DNA of 64,000 nucleotides from Bacillus sp. SKDU12 (GCF_010093085.1 NZ_MSRC01000017.1:1-64000), one strand, 5' to 3'; counted from the stretch's first letter, positions 52,941 through 62,861 are shown. Notes: generated by a model from the sequence alone, not told the origin. Translations and numbers: made by a program.

Positions 52941-53101
52941 TAATGATCATCCTCCTTTAGTTCTGCATACCCCTTACTGTTTCCACTGGAATTAATCAGT
53001 AAACGAACGCTTTCATTTTATCATCGCCTTTTTTTATTGGAGAACCAGTGAATTTCGCCTTATACTGAATATACAGATCCTTACATAAGAGAGGAGACTC
53101 T

Positions 53102-53995
53102 ATGAAATCGCTTCTGGCTGTATATCCCAGTTCGATTGTATCTGAGAAGCTTTGCGTAAAGGAAGACTGTCTATGCTTTTTTGATGAGAGCAGTCAGAGA
53201 TATATCTCCATCCCGAAAACAGAGATCAGCGATAAAGAGGCCTTGCTGCTGCAGTCTTTTTTAACACCTGTGGATGGGGTCAATCAATTGTCTTTAAAGT
53301 CGCCGGAGGAAAACAAGTGGTTTGCGTTTCTTTTCTCTAAAGGAGGAGTGCCGGAGAGCATAAAAAAACGGACGAGATTTGTTCATTTTCATTTGCTCGG
53401 TAAAATAGAACGGACGTCCTTTGCGGAAGCAGTTCGCCATTTTTGGCCGGTGCCTTTTGTGATTGTGTGGATGCATGAGGACAGAGGCGTGGTTGTCGAG
53501 CAGGAAAGTGAAGCGGCAGCGGGCAAGGACGAACTAGAATCACTCGCTAAGGTTCTTGAGGGTGATTTCTACTCCAGTGTCCGTTTTTATGCCGGGAGAT
53601 TTTATGAACCGGATGAGAGTCTGCGTAACCATTATGCCCGGGAACAGACGTATTTCTTATTTGCTGAAAAACGGCTGCCCCAGATGCAGAGTGTAACCTT
53701 TGAGATGATATTTCCTTTTTTATTATTAGAAACTGAAAAAGAAAAGCTTGAAACGCTGCTCTCTGAAGAAGCTGAGATTTTATTTGGAAATGAATCTGAG
53801 TTGAGGAAAACGATTAAGCTGTTCATTGAAAACAATTCAAATGTGACGTTAACGGCGAAAAAACTGCATCTGCATCGCAACAGTCTGCAATATCGGATTG
53901 ATAAATTTATTGAGCGATCGGGGATAGACATTAAAACGTATAAAGGCTCACTGCTCGCCTATTTTATCTGCCTGCAAAGTGAAGCTTCAGAGTAA
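53102..53995 (+). CDS. yxkF: PucR/CdaR-type regulator YxkF, 297 aa
   Basis: C-terminal HTH_30 (PucR-type) domain at ~235-292: LFIENNSNVTLTAKKLHLHR then NSLQYRIDKFIERSGIDI. The N-terminal 230 residues carry no recognised sensor domain but contain the segment YFLFAEKRLPQMQSVTFEMI typical of CdaR relatives. Divergent from aldY and just upstream of msmX, so control of either is possible. GAGAGGAG before the ATG. Confidence 0.9.
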   Translation: MKSLLAVYPSSIVSEKLCVKEDCLCFFDESSQRYISIPKTEISDKEALLLQSFLTPVDGVNQLSLKSPEENKWFAFLFSKGGVPESIKKRTRFVHFHLLGKIERTSFAEAVRHFWPVPFVIVWMHEDRGVVVEQESEAAAGKDELESLAKVLEGDFYSSVRFYAGRFYEPDESLRNHYAREQTYFLFAEKRLPQMQSVTFEMIFPFLLLETEKEKLETLLSEEAEILFGNESELRKTIKLFIENNSNVTLTAKKLHLHRNSLQYRIDKFIERSGIDIKTYKGSLLAYFICLQSEASE

Positions 53996-54081
53996 ATTGG
54001 AAATATGCACGAAAAATAGCTGGTTGATTTTATGAAAGCTGCCTATTCCCGTGGTAGGAAAAGGTTGTTACACTCAATTCA

Positions 54082-54095
54082 GGAAAGCGTTTACA
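54082..54095 (+). promoter_or_regulatory. cre site upstream of msmX
   Basis: GGAAAGCGTTTACA matches TGWAANCGNTNWCA at all but the first base, 19 bases before the msmX start. Confidence 0.7.
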
Positions 54096-54113
54096 TAAAA
54101 AGGGGGATGTGAA

Positions 54114-55211
54114 ATGGCTGAATTGCGGATGGAGCACATTTATAAATACTATGATCAGAAGGAAGCGGCTGTTGACGACTTTAACCTTCATATTGACGAT
54201 AAGGAATTTATCGTATTTGTCGGCCCGTCCGGCTGCGGGAAATCAACGACGCTGCGGATGGTCGCGGGCCTTGAAGAAATTTCGAAAGGTGATTTTTATA
54301 TTGAAGGAAAACGGGTCAACGATGTGGCGCCAAAGGATAGGGACATCGCGATGGTATTTCAAAACTACGCGCTTTATCCCCATATGACGGTCTACGATAA
54401 TATTGCATTCGGACTGAAGCTTCGAAAAATGCCAAAGCCAGAAATCAAGAAAAGGGTGGAAGAGGCCGCTAAAATTCTCGGGCTGGAGGACTATTTGCAT
54501 CGCAAACCGAAAGCGCTTTCCGGAGGTCAGAGACAGCGGGTCGCACTAGGCCGTGCAATTGTGCGGGATGCAAAGGTGTTCCTGATGGATGAGCCTTTGT
54601 CGAATCTGGACGCAAAGCTGAGGGTGCAAATGCGGGCGGAAATTATTAAGCTCCATCAGAGGCTGCAAACCACAACAATTTACGTGACGCATGACCAGAC
54701 AGAAGCGTTGACGATGGCGACACGAATCGTCGTTATGAAAGACGGGAAAATTCAGCAGATCGGGACGCCAAAGGAAGTATATGAATTCCCTGAAAACGTA
54801 TTTGTCGGCGGTTTTATCGGCTCACCAGCGATGAATTTTTTCAAAGGGAAGCTGACGGACAGTGTCATCAAAATCGGTTCTGCGGCATTAACCGTGCCGG
54901 AAGGGAAAATGAAGGTGCTGCGGGAAAAAGGCTACATCGGCAAAGAGGTCATTTTCGGCATCCGTCCTGAAAATATTCATGATGAATTGATTGTCGTGGA
55001 ATCGTATAAGGACTCTTCCATTACAGCGAAAATCAATGTCGCGGAGCTGCTCGGTTCTGAGATCATGATTTATTCGCAGATCGGCAGCCAAGACTTCATC
55101 GCACGGATTGACGCCCGTCTCGATATTCAATCAGGTGATGAACTGACGGTTGCGTTTGACATGAATAAAGGCCATTTCTTTGACAGTGAGACAGAAGTGA
55201 GAATTCGTTGA
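54114..55211 (+). CDS. msmX: multiple-sugar ABC ATPase MsmX, 365 aa
   Basis: Shared ATPase energising several sugar ABC importers in B. subtilis (maltodextrin, arabinan, galactan and others), so it stands alone without permease genes. Walker A GPSGCGKST (37-45), Q-loop FQNYALYPH, signature LSGGQRQRV (135-143), Walker B VFLMDEP, D-loop SNLDAK, H-loop THDQ, then the C-terminal TOBE/MalK regulatory fold (IRPENIHDELI). Upstream cre-like site. Confidence 0.96.
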   Translation: MAELRMEHIYKYYDQKEAAVDDFNLHIDDKEFIVFVGPSGCGKSTTLRMVAGLEEISKGDFYIEGKRVNDVAPKDRDIAMVFQNYALYPHMTVYDNIAFGLKLRKMPKPEIKKRVEEAAKILGLEDYLHRKPKALSGGQRQRVALGRAIVRDAKVFLMDEPLSNLDAKLRVQMRAEIIKLHQRLQTTTIYVTHDQTEALTMATRIVVMKDGKIQQIGTPKEVYEFPENVFVGGFIGSPAMNFFKGKLTDSVIKIGSAALTVPEGKMKVLREKGYIGKEVIFGIRPENIHDELIVVESYKDSSITAKINVAELLGSEIMIYSQIGSQDFIARIDARLDIQSGDELTVAFDMNKGHFFDSETEVRIR

Positions 55212-55263
55212 GTTCAAAACTCTCGAGTGCCCTTTTTGCGATTCACATAAAAAAAGGGGAGGT

Positions 55264-55392
55264 ATGGTATGCGGATGGGAGAAGTCGTTTATGGTTTTTG
55301 CGTACGTGGTTTCTAAAAGGGTGACCACAAAAATCAGAATACAAGCAGAGCTAGCGGCTGCGAGGCGTAGGAAAACAGTGTTCCAATCATAG
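55264..55392 (+). CDS. possible small protein, 42 aa
   Basis: ATG behind GGGGAGGT reads MVCGWEKSFMVFAYVVSKRV, TTKIRIQAELAAARRRKTVF QS and stop. One short hydrophobic stretch and a basic amphipathic end. It lies between msmX and a terminator at ~55433-55464, inside the same transcript. A competing 15-codon frame starts at 55269. Unrecognised; low to moderate confidence. Confidence 0.35.
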   Translation: MVCGWEKSFMVFAYVVSKRVTTKIRIQAELAAARRRKTVFQS

Positions 55393-55432
55393 GTTTCATC
55401 ACTGTGCTGCCTGTTAACATCTGGAAAATATT

Positions 55433-55465
55433 GAAAAGAGAGTGGTTTACGCGCTCTCTTTTTGT
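55433..55465 (+). terminator. terminator after the msmX transcript
   Basis: AAAAGAGAG and CTCTCTTTT stem with a 10-base loop and T-run. Confidence 0.85.
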
Positions 55466-55627
55466 TCGGTTTCAAATCGATTCCTCTTTATATCATTTTT
55501 TATTGCAAGTAAACGATTCGATTTCTTCCGTATTCAATTATCATGTGTGTTTTAAAGTTGTTCTTGAAAATCCAATAAATCAACCGATGAAAAAGGAGGA
55601 AGAAATAGACAGAAAGCAGGGAATCGA

Positions 55628-56467
55628 TTGAAACGTTTTATTCTAAGCATTTTTCTTTTAGGAAGCTGCTTGGCTCTCGCGGCTTGCGCTGATCAAGAGG
55701 CAAACACGGAGCCTCAGATGCCGAAAGCTGAACAAAAGAAACCGGAAAAAAAGGCAGTGCATGTTCAGAAAAAAGAAGACGATACGTCCGCATGGATCAA
55801 AACAGAGAAACCGGCAAAGCTGCCGATTTTGATGTACCATAGCATTTCCTCTGGAAACAGCCTCCGTGTCCCGAAGGAAGAGTTCGAAGCGCATATGAAG
55901 TGGCTTCACGAAAACGGCTATCGGACATTAACGCCCAAAGAAGCGTACCTCATGCTGACACAGGATAAAAAGCCGAGTGAGAAATGCGTATTGATTACAT
56001 TGGATGACGGATACACCGACAATTATCAAGATGCGTATCCAGTGCTAAAAAAGTACGGAATGAAGGCGACAATTTTTATGATAGGCAAATCGATTGGACA
56101 TAAAAATCATCTGACAGAGAAGCAAATGAAGGAAATGGCGAAGCATGGCGTATCGATTGAAAGCCATACGATTGACCATCTTGAGCTGAATGGGTTAACG
56201 CCTGAACAGCAGCATAGTGAGATGGATGATTCGAAAAAACTGTTTGATCAGATGTTTCATCAGCAAACTTCTATCATCAGCTATCCGGTAGGGCGCTACA
56301 ATGAGGAGACGCTGAAGGCCGCCAAAGATACGGGCTATCAAATGGGCGTGACGACAGAACCAGGCGCGGCATCGAGAGACCAAGGAATGCATGCTCTCCA
56401 TCGCGTACGCGTGTCGCCGGGCATGTCGGGTGCGTCTTTTGGTGCGTATATCGAATCAATGAAATGA
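55628..56467 (+). CDS. yxkH: polysaccharide deacetylase lipoprotein YxkH, 279 aa
   Basis: Signal peptide MKRFILSIFLLGSCLAL with lipobox AAC (Cys ~20), a charged linker to ~60, then the NodB domain: LMYHSISSGNSLRVPKEEFE, motif 1 TLDDGYTDN (Asp-Asp), motif 2 SIESHTIDH (His-x3-His metal ligands), SYPVGRYNEET and the final HRVRVSPGM. Extracellular, membrane-anchored; acts on wall or exopolysaccharide N-acetyl groups. TTG start. AGGAGG lies ~30 bases upstream; AGGGA is closer. Confidence 0.92.
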   Translation: MKRFILSIFLLGSCLALAACADQEANTEPQMPKAEQKKPEKKAVHVQKKEDDTSAWIKTEKPAKLPILMYHSISSGNSLRVPKEEFEAHMKWLHENGYRTLTPKEAYLMLTQDKKPSEKCVLITLDDGYTDNYQDAYPVLKKYGMKATIFMIGKSIGHKNHLTEKQMKEMAKHGVSIESHTIDHLELNGLTPEQQHSEMDDSKKLFDQMFHQQTSIISYPVGRYNEETLKAAKDTGYQMGVTTEPGAASRDQGMHALHRVRVSPGMSGASFGAYIESMK

Positions 56468-56494
56468 AAAAAGGCGGCGCTCAATCGCCGCCCC
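56468..56494 (-). terminator. terminator overlapping the small Gly/Cys-rich gene
   Basis: On the minus strand GGCGGCGATTGAGCGCCGCC followed by TTTTTT. The 5' arm is the last codons (Gly-Gly-Asp) of the small gene and the loop holds its stop codon. Confidence 0.9.
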
Positions 56495-56672
56495 CGCAGC
56501 CGGAATCGCTGAAACCTCCGTCACTGCCGCATCCATCATGATGCGAGCCGTTGTCTGAATAACCGAAAAACCCGCTATCCGCTTGCTGACGGCTTCTATT
56601 TTTCGAAGGCTGCGGCTGAATGATGTAAAGAAAAACAATAATAGAGATAATCAATAAAATGATCACCATCAC
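56481..56672 (-). CDS. small membrane protein with Gly/Cys-rich tail, 63 aa
   Basis: N-terminal helix VIILLIISIIVFLYIIQP, basic middle (SKNRSRQQ), and a tail SDNGSHHDGCGSDGGFSDSG then CGGGD. Tails of this Cys-Gly-Gly-Gly-Asp kind occur on several small Bacillus membrane proteins. Start GTG at 56672 (nine bases from AGGGAG) or ATG at 56669. It lies between yxkH and the M48 protease gene on the minus strand. The two His and two Cys could bind a metal; function unknown. Confidence 0.72.
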   Translation of the reverse strand: MMVIILLIISIIVFLYIIQPQPSKNRSRQQADSGFFGYSDNGSHHDGCGSDGGFSDSGCGGGD

Positions 56673-56729
56673 TTCTCATCACTCCCTTGTTTCACCATAT
56701 TTGTTATACGGGTCAAACGCTGATCGGTT

Positions 56730-58418
56730 TCATTTCAAAGAGACGGACTCTTTCAGCCGGTCTCTGAGCCAGCGCTTTACTACTCCCTGGCCTCTGTTAG
56801 ACAATAATGTGCTGACACGCCAATACATAGGGGGATGAGGAGCGAACTGAAAATCAATTAATCTGAAAAACCAGCTTTTATCGCGTGTGAGAGAGTCGAT
56901 GGTAAGCTCGTCCTCGTCTGCTTCAGAGCTGTAAGCGCTTCGTTTTTGTGTATCCTCATCCTGCCGAACCGCCAAGATCCTCAAGGCCTCGGCCATTTGT
57001 TTGTACCCGCCTTCCAGCATTGATGCGCCAAGGTTGTCAGCACGAACCTCCATCCACTGTGAACAAAAGGATTGATAGAGCTGAAATAGGATGATGATGG
57101 CCATAATGAAAACCCAAAGTGTCACTTTGTGAGCCTGCGGATGGGTGATATGCTGCTCAATGAGGAGGATGATCCCCACGACGGCTCCGAGATATAGAAA
57201 ACGCAAAAGTTGTGATGACAGAACATCGCGTTTTTTAATATGAATTGCCTCATGGGCCAGAATGCCTTCGATAACATGCAGCGGAAGGGTTAGGGTAGCG
57301 CTCGTCAAAATAACCATTGACCTTCCGACATTCATGCCCACTGCCATTCCGTTGTAATCTTCACTCTCCGTTTCATATATGCGGACATGGGAAATGCCGG
57401 CCTTGCGAAAAATCTTGTCGGCCGCTGCCTGTACGTGCGGCTGATGACAAGGCTTGGCATCCATTGCCGCCCGCAGCACACGGTCTGACAGATACATGTT
57501 GAATACCCAGTACAGCATCACAGCACCAGCCATGATCCATGGAGAGGCATGTAGTGCGTATAAAGCAAGCACCAATAACCCATATGCTGATACGCCTTTT
57601 ACGCTGACAGCAAAATACAGCTTCCCAAGCAGCCGCTTCACATTTTTTCTATGATAAAACGGCAAAACAGAAATCACAGTGTTCTCGTTGTTTTCTGAAT
57701 CGATGTATTCGCCGAAGATTGCTTTCCATCTTTGCGGTTCTTTTACCGTCAGAAATAGTGTTTCACCAGGAAAAGACAGTTTGATGACTTGCTGAAAGCT
57801 TGTTGTCAGATCTAAACGGGATGAATACATTGTCAAAAGCGGATGGAGCTTTAAAAGATCAACCGTAGATTCAAGCTGAATGTCTTTCAAATCAGAAAGC
57901 GGGTATGTACGGGTTTCATAACGAGAGCTGATGTGCAATGTTTCTAAGGAAGCTGAATACATAACGTTCGCACTAAAAACATTCCATATTCGTTTCACCA
58001 GTGCCCCTCCGCCGGAAATCATGCCGAAAAGGATCACATATTTGAGGGGGCTTGGGTCAGGCCCATAGATGAAAAAAATAACGGCGCCCGCAAACACGAC
58101 GGCTGTCAGTGTGATGTCTGACAGGAGGCGTGTTTTGTTTCTGGCAAGCTCGACTTCCTCCCAATCCCCGGAAGGTTTTGCTGCCTGCTCTGAAACAGTG
58201 AGATCCATTGCGGTCCAGTAGCAGGTGAACATGATCGCAATCGAGATAATACCGTCCATAAATGATTGATGAGAGAAGATGTAAACAGCAGCGCCGATCC
58301 ACAGAACAATATCAATCCAAAAGTCTATGGCCGGAATGAGTTTTGCTGCGAGGGCTGATATAAAATAAAGTCCCAGCCCGAGAATCGCAAAAAGAAATAG
58401 ATGTGTTCCCATAGGCAT
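56730..58418 (-). CDS. yxkI: M48-family membrane metalloprotease, YxkI-like, 562 aa
   Basis: HtpX-like peptidase: [13 protein letters not shown] contains the HExxH zinc motif with Glu, and the downstream [12 protein letters not shown] supplies the third ligand. N-terminal half has several membrane helices and a PH-like insert ([40 protein letters not shown]), giving a protein much longer than HtpX. ATG at 58418 with AAAGGA. The symbol follows position; the 168 protein may be shorter. Probably acts on membrane proteins under stress. Confidence 0.8.
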   Translation of the reverse strand: MPMGTHLFLFAILGLGLYFISALAAKLIPAIDFWIDIVLWIGAAVYIFSHQSFMDGIISIAIMFTCYWTAMDLTVSEQAAKPSGDWEEVELARNKTRLLSDITLTAVVFAGAVIFFIYGPDPSPLKYVILFGMISGGGALVKRIWNVFSANVMYSASLETLHISSRYETRTYPLSDLKDIQLESTVDLLKLHPLLTMYSSRLDLTTSFQQVIKLSFPGETLFLTVKEPQRWKAIFGEYIDSENNENTVISVLPFYHRKNVKRLLGKLYFAVSVKGVSAYGLLVLALYALHASPWIMAGAVMLYWVFNMYLSDRVLRAAMDAKPCHQPHVQAAADKIFRKAGISHVRIYETESEDYNGMAVGMNVGRSMVILTSATLTLPLHVIEGILAHEAIHIKKRDVLSSQLLRFLYLGAVVGIILLIEQHITHPQAHKVTLWVFIMAIIILFQLYQSFCSQWMEVRADNLGASMLEGGYKQMAEALRILAVRQDEDTQKRSAYSSEADEDELTIDSLTRDKSWFFRLIDFQFAPHPPMYWRVSTLLSNRGQGVVKRWLRDRLKESVSLK

Positions 58419-58495
58419 GCCAGAGTCCTTTCTATCTAGTATTTCCAACTATTACTATAGCATGATGCGGGAAGTTGGAAAAACACTGACATGCA

Positions 58496-58538
58496 AAAAA
58501 AGCAAGTTCTTCCGATTTGCGAAGAACTTGCTTGAGGT
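58496..58538 (-). terminator. terminator of cimH
   Basis: AGCAAGTTCTT and AAGAACTTGCT stem with T-run on the minus strand. Confidence 0.9.
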
Positions 58539-58541
58539 GTC

Positions 58542-59894
58542 TCAATAAAATAGATGCAGCAGCAATAAGGTTAAGGACACTGTAATCGCTCCCCCGATTC
58601 GGGTGGATACCTGGGCGAATGGCATTAATTCAAGCCTTTCTGCGGCGCTTAAAATAGCGACGTCCCCGGTGCCGCCTTGTCCTGAATGGCACGCATTGAT
58701 AATAGCGGTTTCAATCGGGTACATGTTCAGCCATTTTCCGGTGAAAAAGCCGACGACCATCATGGTTATAACGACAGACAAAATCGTAATAATATTGCTG
58801 ATATTAAAGGCGGCGATAAGCTTGTCCCACGGCGTCATGGATACTCCGATTGCAAAGAGCAGCGGATAGGTCACAGCAGTTGAAAAGAAGCGGGACACTC
58901 CAAATGCGCCATTTTCGATTGAGGCAGGCGCCAATCTGAACAGCTTAATCAGGACAGCCAGCAACAGCATCGCAACAGGTGCGGGGAAACTGAAAAAGTC
59001 GTGAGCGAGCATGCCAACTAAGTATAAAGAGACTGCAAGAATTCCGCCTGACGCAAATAAAGAAAGGTTGAACATTTGCTGTCCGCTTTGTGATTTCTGC
59101 AGCGCAGGGGACTCTTGTTCTGACCGATCCACTTTACCGTTGCCTGTCCATTCCGGTTTTTTCTTTCCAATTCTATTCAGCAAACCCGCTAGAATGATCG
59201 CGCACAGGCTGCCTAGCATAATTGACGGCAGAACAAGGGCGAACGCTTCTCCTTGAGACATAGGCATGATGTCAGAATAGCCGATCGACAGCGGGATAGC
59301 GCCTTCTCCGACACCGCCAGCCATGATAGGAATGACGATGTACAGCAGTGTGTGCTGGAATCCGAGCCCAAGAATTGTGCCGACAGCCAGACCGACAAGA
59401 GCAGCCGCGACAGAACCGGCAATAAGCGGAATAAAGATTTTCATGAATGCTTTTATGAGTGTTTCTCTTTTCATGCCGAGGATGCTTCCGACGACAATCC
59501 CGGCGATAAATAAGTATAGAAAGTTTGAGTTTTCTGTAAATTCTGTGGTGGATTTGACGATATCATTAGGCAGCAGGTGATAGTAGACGACAGCGGACGG
59601 AATAAAAGTAGCTAGGATGGCAGGGCCGCCGATTGAACGAACAATCGGTATCGATTTGCCGATTTGGGCAAAGGTAAACCCGAAAAATGCCATAACGGCA
59701 ATGGATGTCAAAATGTCGCTTTTTACATTGTGATGCATAACAAATACGGTGATTAATATAAACAGCAAGACATACACAGGAAGCGGTATGATGCCTACTT
59801 TTATATTCATGGCTTTGGCAAACACATTTTCTTTTCGAAATCCTTTATAAATTGTATCCGTTTGCAACTGCACTTGTGTTTGAAGCTCTTCCAT
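58542..59894 (-). CDS. cimH: citrate/malate symporter CimH (YxkJ), 450 aa
   Basis: 2-hydroxycarboxylate transporter family: eleven helices, GGVGEGAIPLSIGYSDIMPM (first GGxG re-entrant loop) and CHSGQGGTGDVAILSAAERLEL (second loop), with the late STRIGGAITVS arginine that binds the substrate carboxylate. B. subtilis CimH takes up L-malate and citrate with protons. ATG at 59894 behind GGGGGAGG. A second citrate carrier, citH, is also in this window. Confidence 0.95.
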   Translation of the reverse strand: MEELQTQVQLQTDTIYKGFRKENVFAKAMNIKVGIIPLPVYVLLFILITVFVMHHNVKSDILTSIAVMAFFGFTFAQIGKSIPIVRSIGGPAILATFIPSAVVYYHLLPNDIVKSTTEFTENSNFLYLFIAGIVVGSILGMKRETLIKAFMKIFIPLIAGSVAAALVGLAVGTILGLGFQHTLLYIVIPIMAGGVGEGAIPLSIGYSDIMPMSQGEAFALVLPSIMLGSLCAIILAGLLNRIGKKKPEWTGNGKVDRSEQESPALQKSQSGQQMFNLSLFASGGILAVSLYLVGMLAHDFFSFPAPVAMLLLAVLIKLFRLAPASIENGAFGVSRFFSTAVTYPLLFAIGVSMTPWDKLIAAFNISNIITILSVVITMMVVGFFTGKWLNMYPIETAIINACHSGQGGTGDVAILSAAERLELMPFAQVSTRIGGAITVSLTLLLLHLFY

Positions 59895-60325
59895 TGAAAA
59901 ACCTCCCCCTATTCTTGATGCATTGAATTGTTCACTACGTTAATCATACTGAAAAATTCAAATAATGGATATATTAAAAATGTACTATTCAGCTTGTCAC
60001 AACTTTTCGGTTCACCAGGAAAGAGACAATCTGACTAAAATCGGCCTATGACAGAGTAATGAGAAATGAACACAAGAGCCTGCCAAGCATTTTATTCGCA
60101 AGAAACAATGTGTTGATGTACGATAAAAAAGGGTCATTTATCCTAGCGTCCGCCATAAATCAGCAACAAAACAGACAACAATCCGTCACATCATTTAGGT
60201 CTTTTTAATTATTTTGGGCTTTCTTTTTAAAATAAATCGTTGTAAAGTACTTAATATGAACCAGTTAAAGAATGTGTCATTTGGTCAGTCTGGCAATCTA
60301 GCATCATATGGAATGGCTTTTTGAC
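59895..60325. other. cimH promoter region and cyd leader
   Basis: No gene seen. The left part should hold the cimH promoter. The right part, from ~60,240, is AT-rich and likely holds the cydA promoter, whose start point in B. subtilis lies ~190 bases before the gene; I could not fix the -35/-10. Confidence 0.5.
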
Positions 60326-60329
60326 ATGT

Positions 60330-60417
60330 TTGTGAAATATTGAGCAATATATTTTTTTCGTCTATTTTGTGAATTACTGATCAAAGTATCCGGTTTTATA
60401 TGTGAAGTAGTGAGCAA
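60330..60417 (+). promoter_or_regulatory. three Rex-like operators before cydA
   Basis: TTGTGAAATATTGAGCAA (60330-60347), TTGTGAATTACTGATCAA (60367-60384) and ATGTGAAGTAGTGAGCAA (60400-60417) share TTGTGAA-N-T..TGA-N-CAA and repeat with steps of 37 and 33 bases. Rex (YdiH) represses cydABCD in B. subtilis through such sites and is released by high NADH. Confidence 0.85.
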
Positions 60418-60454
60418 AGTAAATGCAGTTTCAACGGGAAATGGAGGAGAAAGC

Positions 60455-61861
60455 ATGAGTGAATTGGTATTAGCCCGCATTCAATTTGCATCAACAACGT
60501 TGTTTCACTTCTTGTTCGTGCCGATGTCTATCGGGCTTGTGTTTATGGTTGCGTTGATGGAGACTCTTTATCTTGTGAAGAAAAATGAGCTGTACCTCAA
60601 GATGGCAAAGTTTTGGGGACACTTATTTTTAATAAATTTCGCTGTCGGTGTTGTAACGGGGATTTTGCAAGAATTCCAGTTTGGACTGAATTGGTCTGAT
60701 TATTCTCGTTTTGTCGGAGATGTATTTGGCGCTCCGCTAGCGATTGAAGCATTATTGGCATTTTTTATGGAATCTATTTTTATCGGATTATGGATTTTCG
60801 GATGGGATCGCCTGCCGAAAAAAATTCACGCTCTCTGCATTTGGCTCGTGTCATTCGGAACGATTATGTCGTCTTTCTGGATTTTAACAGCGAACTCCTT
60901 TATGCAGGAGCCGGTCGGCTTTACAATCAAAAACGGCCGCGCGGAAATGAATGACTTTGCCGCGCTGATTACAAACCCGCAGCTTTGGGTTGAATTCCCG
61001 CACGTCATTTTTGGGGCGCTTGCGACAGGGGCTTTCTTTATCGCCGGAGTGAGTGCTTTTAAACTATTGAAGAAAAAAGAAGTGCCGTTCTTTAAACAAT
61101 CTTTTAAAATCGCAATGATCGTCGGCCTTTGTGCCGGTCTCGGCGTCGGCCTGAGCGGACACATGCAGGCTGAGCATTTAATGGAATCACAGCCGATGAA
61201 AATGGCTGCCAGTGAAGGCTTATGGGAAGACAGCGGTGACCCTGCTGCTTGGACCGCTTTTGCTACGATCGATACAAAAAATGAAAAAAGCTCAAATGAA
61301 ATCGAAGTTCCTTATGCTTTGAGTTACTTGGCTTATCAGAAATTCAGCGGAAGTGTCAAAGGGATGAAAACACTTCAGGCTGAGTATGAAAAAACATACG
61401 GAAAAGGTGACTACATTCCGCCCGTAAAAACGACATTCTGGAGCTTCCGCATCATGGTTGGCGCAGGTGTTGTCATGATTCTTGCTGCGTTAGGCGGGCT
61501 TTGGTTAAACCGCCGCAAAAAGCTTGAAACGAGCAAATGGTATTTGCGCATCATGATCGCATTGATTTCCTTCCCGTTTATCGCGAACTCTGCGGGCTGG
61601 GTTATGACGGAAATCGGACGTCAGCCGTGGACAGTCATGGGCTTGATGACAACTGCTCAATCTGTGTCGCCTAACGTAACGGCAGGCTCATTGTTATTCT
61701 CAATTATCGCCTTCGGTGTCATGTATATGATTCTGGGTGCACTGCTTGTCTTCTTGTTCATCCGTGAAATTAAAAAAGGTGCAGATCATAGTGATCATCA
61801 TGATGTTCCTGTATCAACAGACCCATTTAGTCAGGAGGTATACCATGGCATCTCTTCATGA
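60455..61861 (+). CDS. cydA: cytochrome bd ubiquinol oxidase subunit I CydA, 468 aa
   Basis: Haem-bearing subunit of the high-affinity bd quinol oxidase. Nine helices; His18 in LFHFLFVP (haem b595 side), His in FPHVIFGALATGA and Met in the MKMAASEG..  Q-loop side for b558, GWVMTEIGRQPW conserved. The Q-loop is short, as in Gram-positive enzymes. ATG at 60455 behind GGAGGAGA gives the 468 residues of B. subtilis CydA. The gene overlaps cydB by 17 bases. Confidence 0.96.
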   Translation: MSELVLARIQFASTTLFHFLFVPMSIGLVFMVALMETLYLVKKNELYLKMAKFWGHLFLINFAVGVVTGILQEFQFGLNWSDYSRFVGDVFGAPLAIEALLAFFMESIFIGLWIFGWDRLPKKIHALCIWLVSFGTIMSSFWILTANSFMQEPVGFTIKNGRAEMNDFAALITNPQLWVEFPHVIFGALATGAFFIAGVSAFKLLKKKEVPFFKQSFKIAMIVGLCAGLGVGLSGHMQAEHLMESQPMKMAASEGLWEDSGDPAAWTAFATIDTKNEKSSNEIEVPYALSYLAYQKFSGSVKGMKTLQAEYEKTYGKGDYIPPVKTTFWSFRIMVGAGVVMILAALGGLWLNRRKKLETSKWYLRIMIALISFPFIANSAGWVMTEIGRQPWTVMGLMTTAQSVSPNVTAGSLLFSIIAFGVMYMILGALLVFLFIREIKKGADHSDHHDVPVSTDPFSQEVYHGISS

Positions 61862-62861
61862 TCTTTGGTTTATACTCGTTGCTGTATTGTTTGTAGGATT
61901 TTTCTTTTTGGAAGGCTTTGATTTCGGTGTCGGCATGGCGACACGTTTTCTTGGCCATAATGAATTAGAACGCAGAGTGCTGATCAATACGATCGGACCG
62001 TTTTGGGACGCAAATGAAGTATGGCTTTTGACTGGTGCAGGCGCCATTTTCGCAGCGTTTCCGAACTGGTATGCAACGATGCTGAGCGGTTATTACATTC
62101 CGTTTGTCGTTGTGCTGCTTGCGTTAATGGGCCGCGGGGTCGCGTTTGAGTTCCGCGGCAAGGTCGAACATTTAAAATGGGTAAAGGTTTGGGACTGGGT
62201 TGTTTTCTTCGGCAGTCTGATTCCCCCGTTTGTGCTTGGTGTGCTGTTCACGACATTATTCAGAGGAATGCCGATTGATGCCGATATGAACATTCACGCA
62301 CATCTAGCCGATTATATAAATGTATACTCTGTACTTGGCGGTGTGACCGTAACACTTCTTTGCTTCCAGCATGGATTAATGTTTATCACGCTGCGCACGA
62401 TTGGTGATTTGCAAAAACGCGCCCGAAAAATGGCGCAAAAGATAATGAGTGTTGTTTTTGTGGCGGTTCTTGCCTTCGCGGCTCTTTCTGCCTATCAGAC
62501 AGACATGTTTACTCGCCGCGGCGAGATTACCATCCCGCTCGTTATTTTGATCGTCATCTGCTTTATGCTTGCAGCTGTATTTATCCGTAAGAAAAAAGAC
62601 GGCTGGACATTTGGGATGACAGGCGCAGGGCTGGCGCTGACTGTAGGAATGATCTTTATTTCCTTATTCCCTCGGGTCATGGTCAGTTCGCTGCAAAGCG
62701 CGTACGATTTAACAGTAGCTAACGCTTCTTCCGGGGATTATTCGCTTAAAGTGATGTCAATTGCAGCATTAACGCTATTGCCGTTTGTCATCGGCAGTCA
62801 GATCTGGAGCTACTACGTCTTCCGGAAGCGCGTCAGTCATAAGGAGCCTATGACTTATTAA
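61845..62861 (+). CDS. cydB: cytochrome bd oxidase subunit II CydB, 338 aa
   Basis: Eight-helix partner of CydA: starts MASLHDLWFILVAVLFVGFF with LEGFDFGVGMATRFLGHNEL, then GPFWDANEVWLLTGAGAIFA and ATMLSGYYIPFVVVLLALMGRG. Start ATG at 61845 (TCAGGAGG upstream) lies inside the cydA end. Stop and cydC start overlap (TAATG), so cydABC are translationally coupled. Confidence 0.96.
   Translation: MASLHDLWFILVAVLFVGFFFLEGFDFGVGMATRFLGHNELERRVLINTIGPFWDANEVWLLTGAGAIFAAFPNWYATMLSGYYIPFVVVLLALMGRGVAFEFRGKVEHLKWVKVWDWVVFFGSLIPPFVLGVLFTTLFRGMPIDADMNIHAHLADYINVYSVLGGVTVTLLCFQHGLMFITLRTIGDLQKRARKMAQKIMSVVFVAVLAFAALSAYQTDMFTRRGEITIPLVILIVICFMLAAVFIRKKKDGWTFGMTGAGLALTVGMIFISLFPRVMVSSLQSAYDLTVANASSGDYSLKVMSIAALTLLPFVIGSQIWSYYVFRKRVSHKEPMTY

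Noticed and set aside
52941..53010. sigma-B promoter for aldY
   Set aside because: GGGTAT is present but no GTTTAA-like -35 lies 13-15 bases upstream; GTTTAC is 26 bases away. Not called as a feature.
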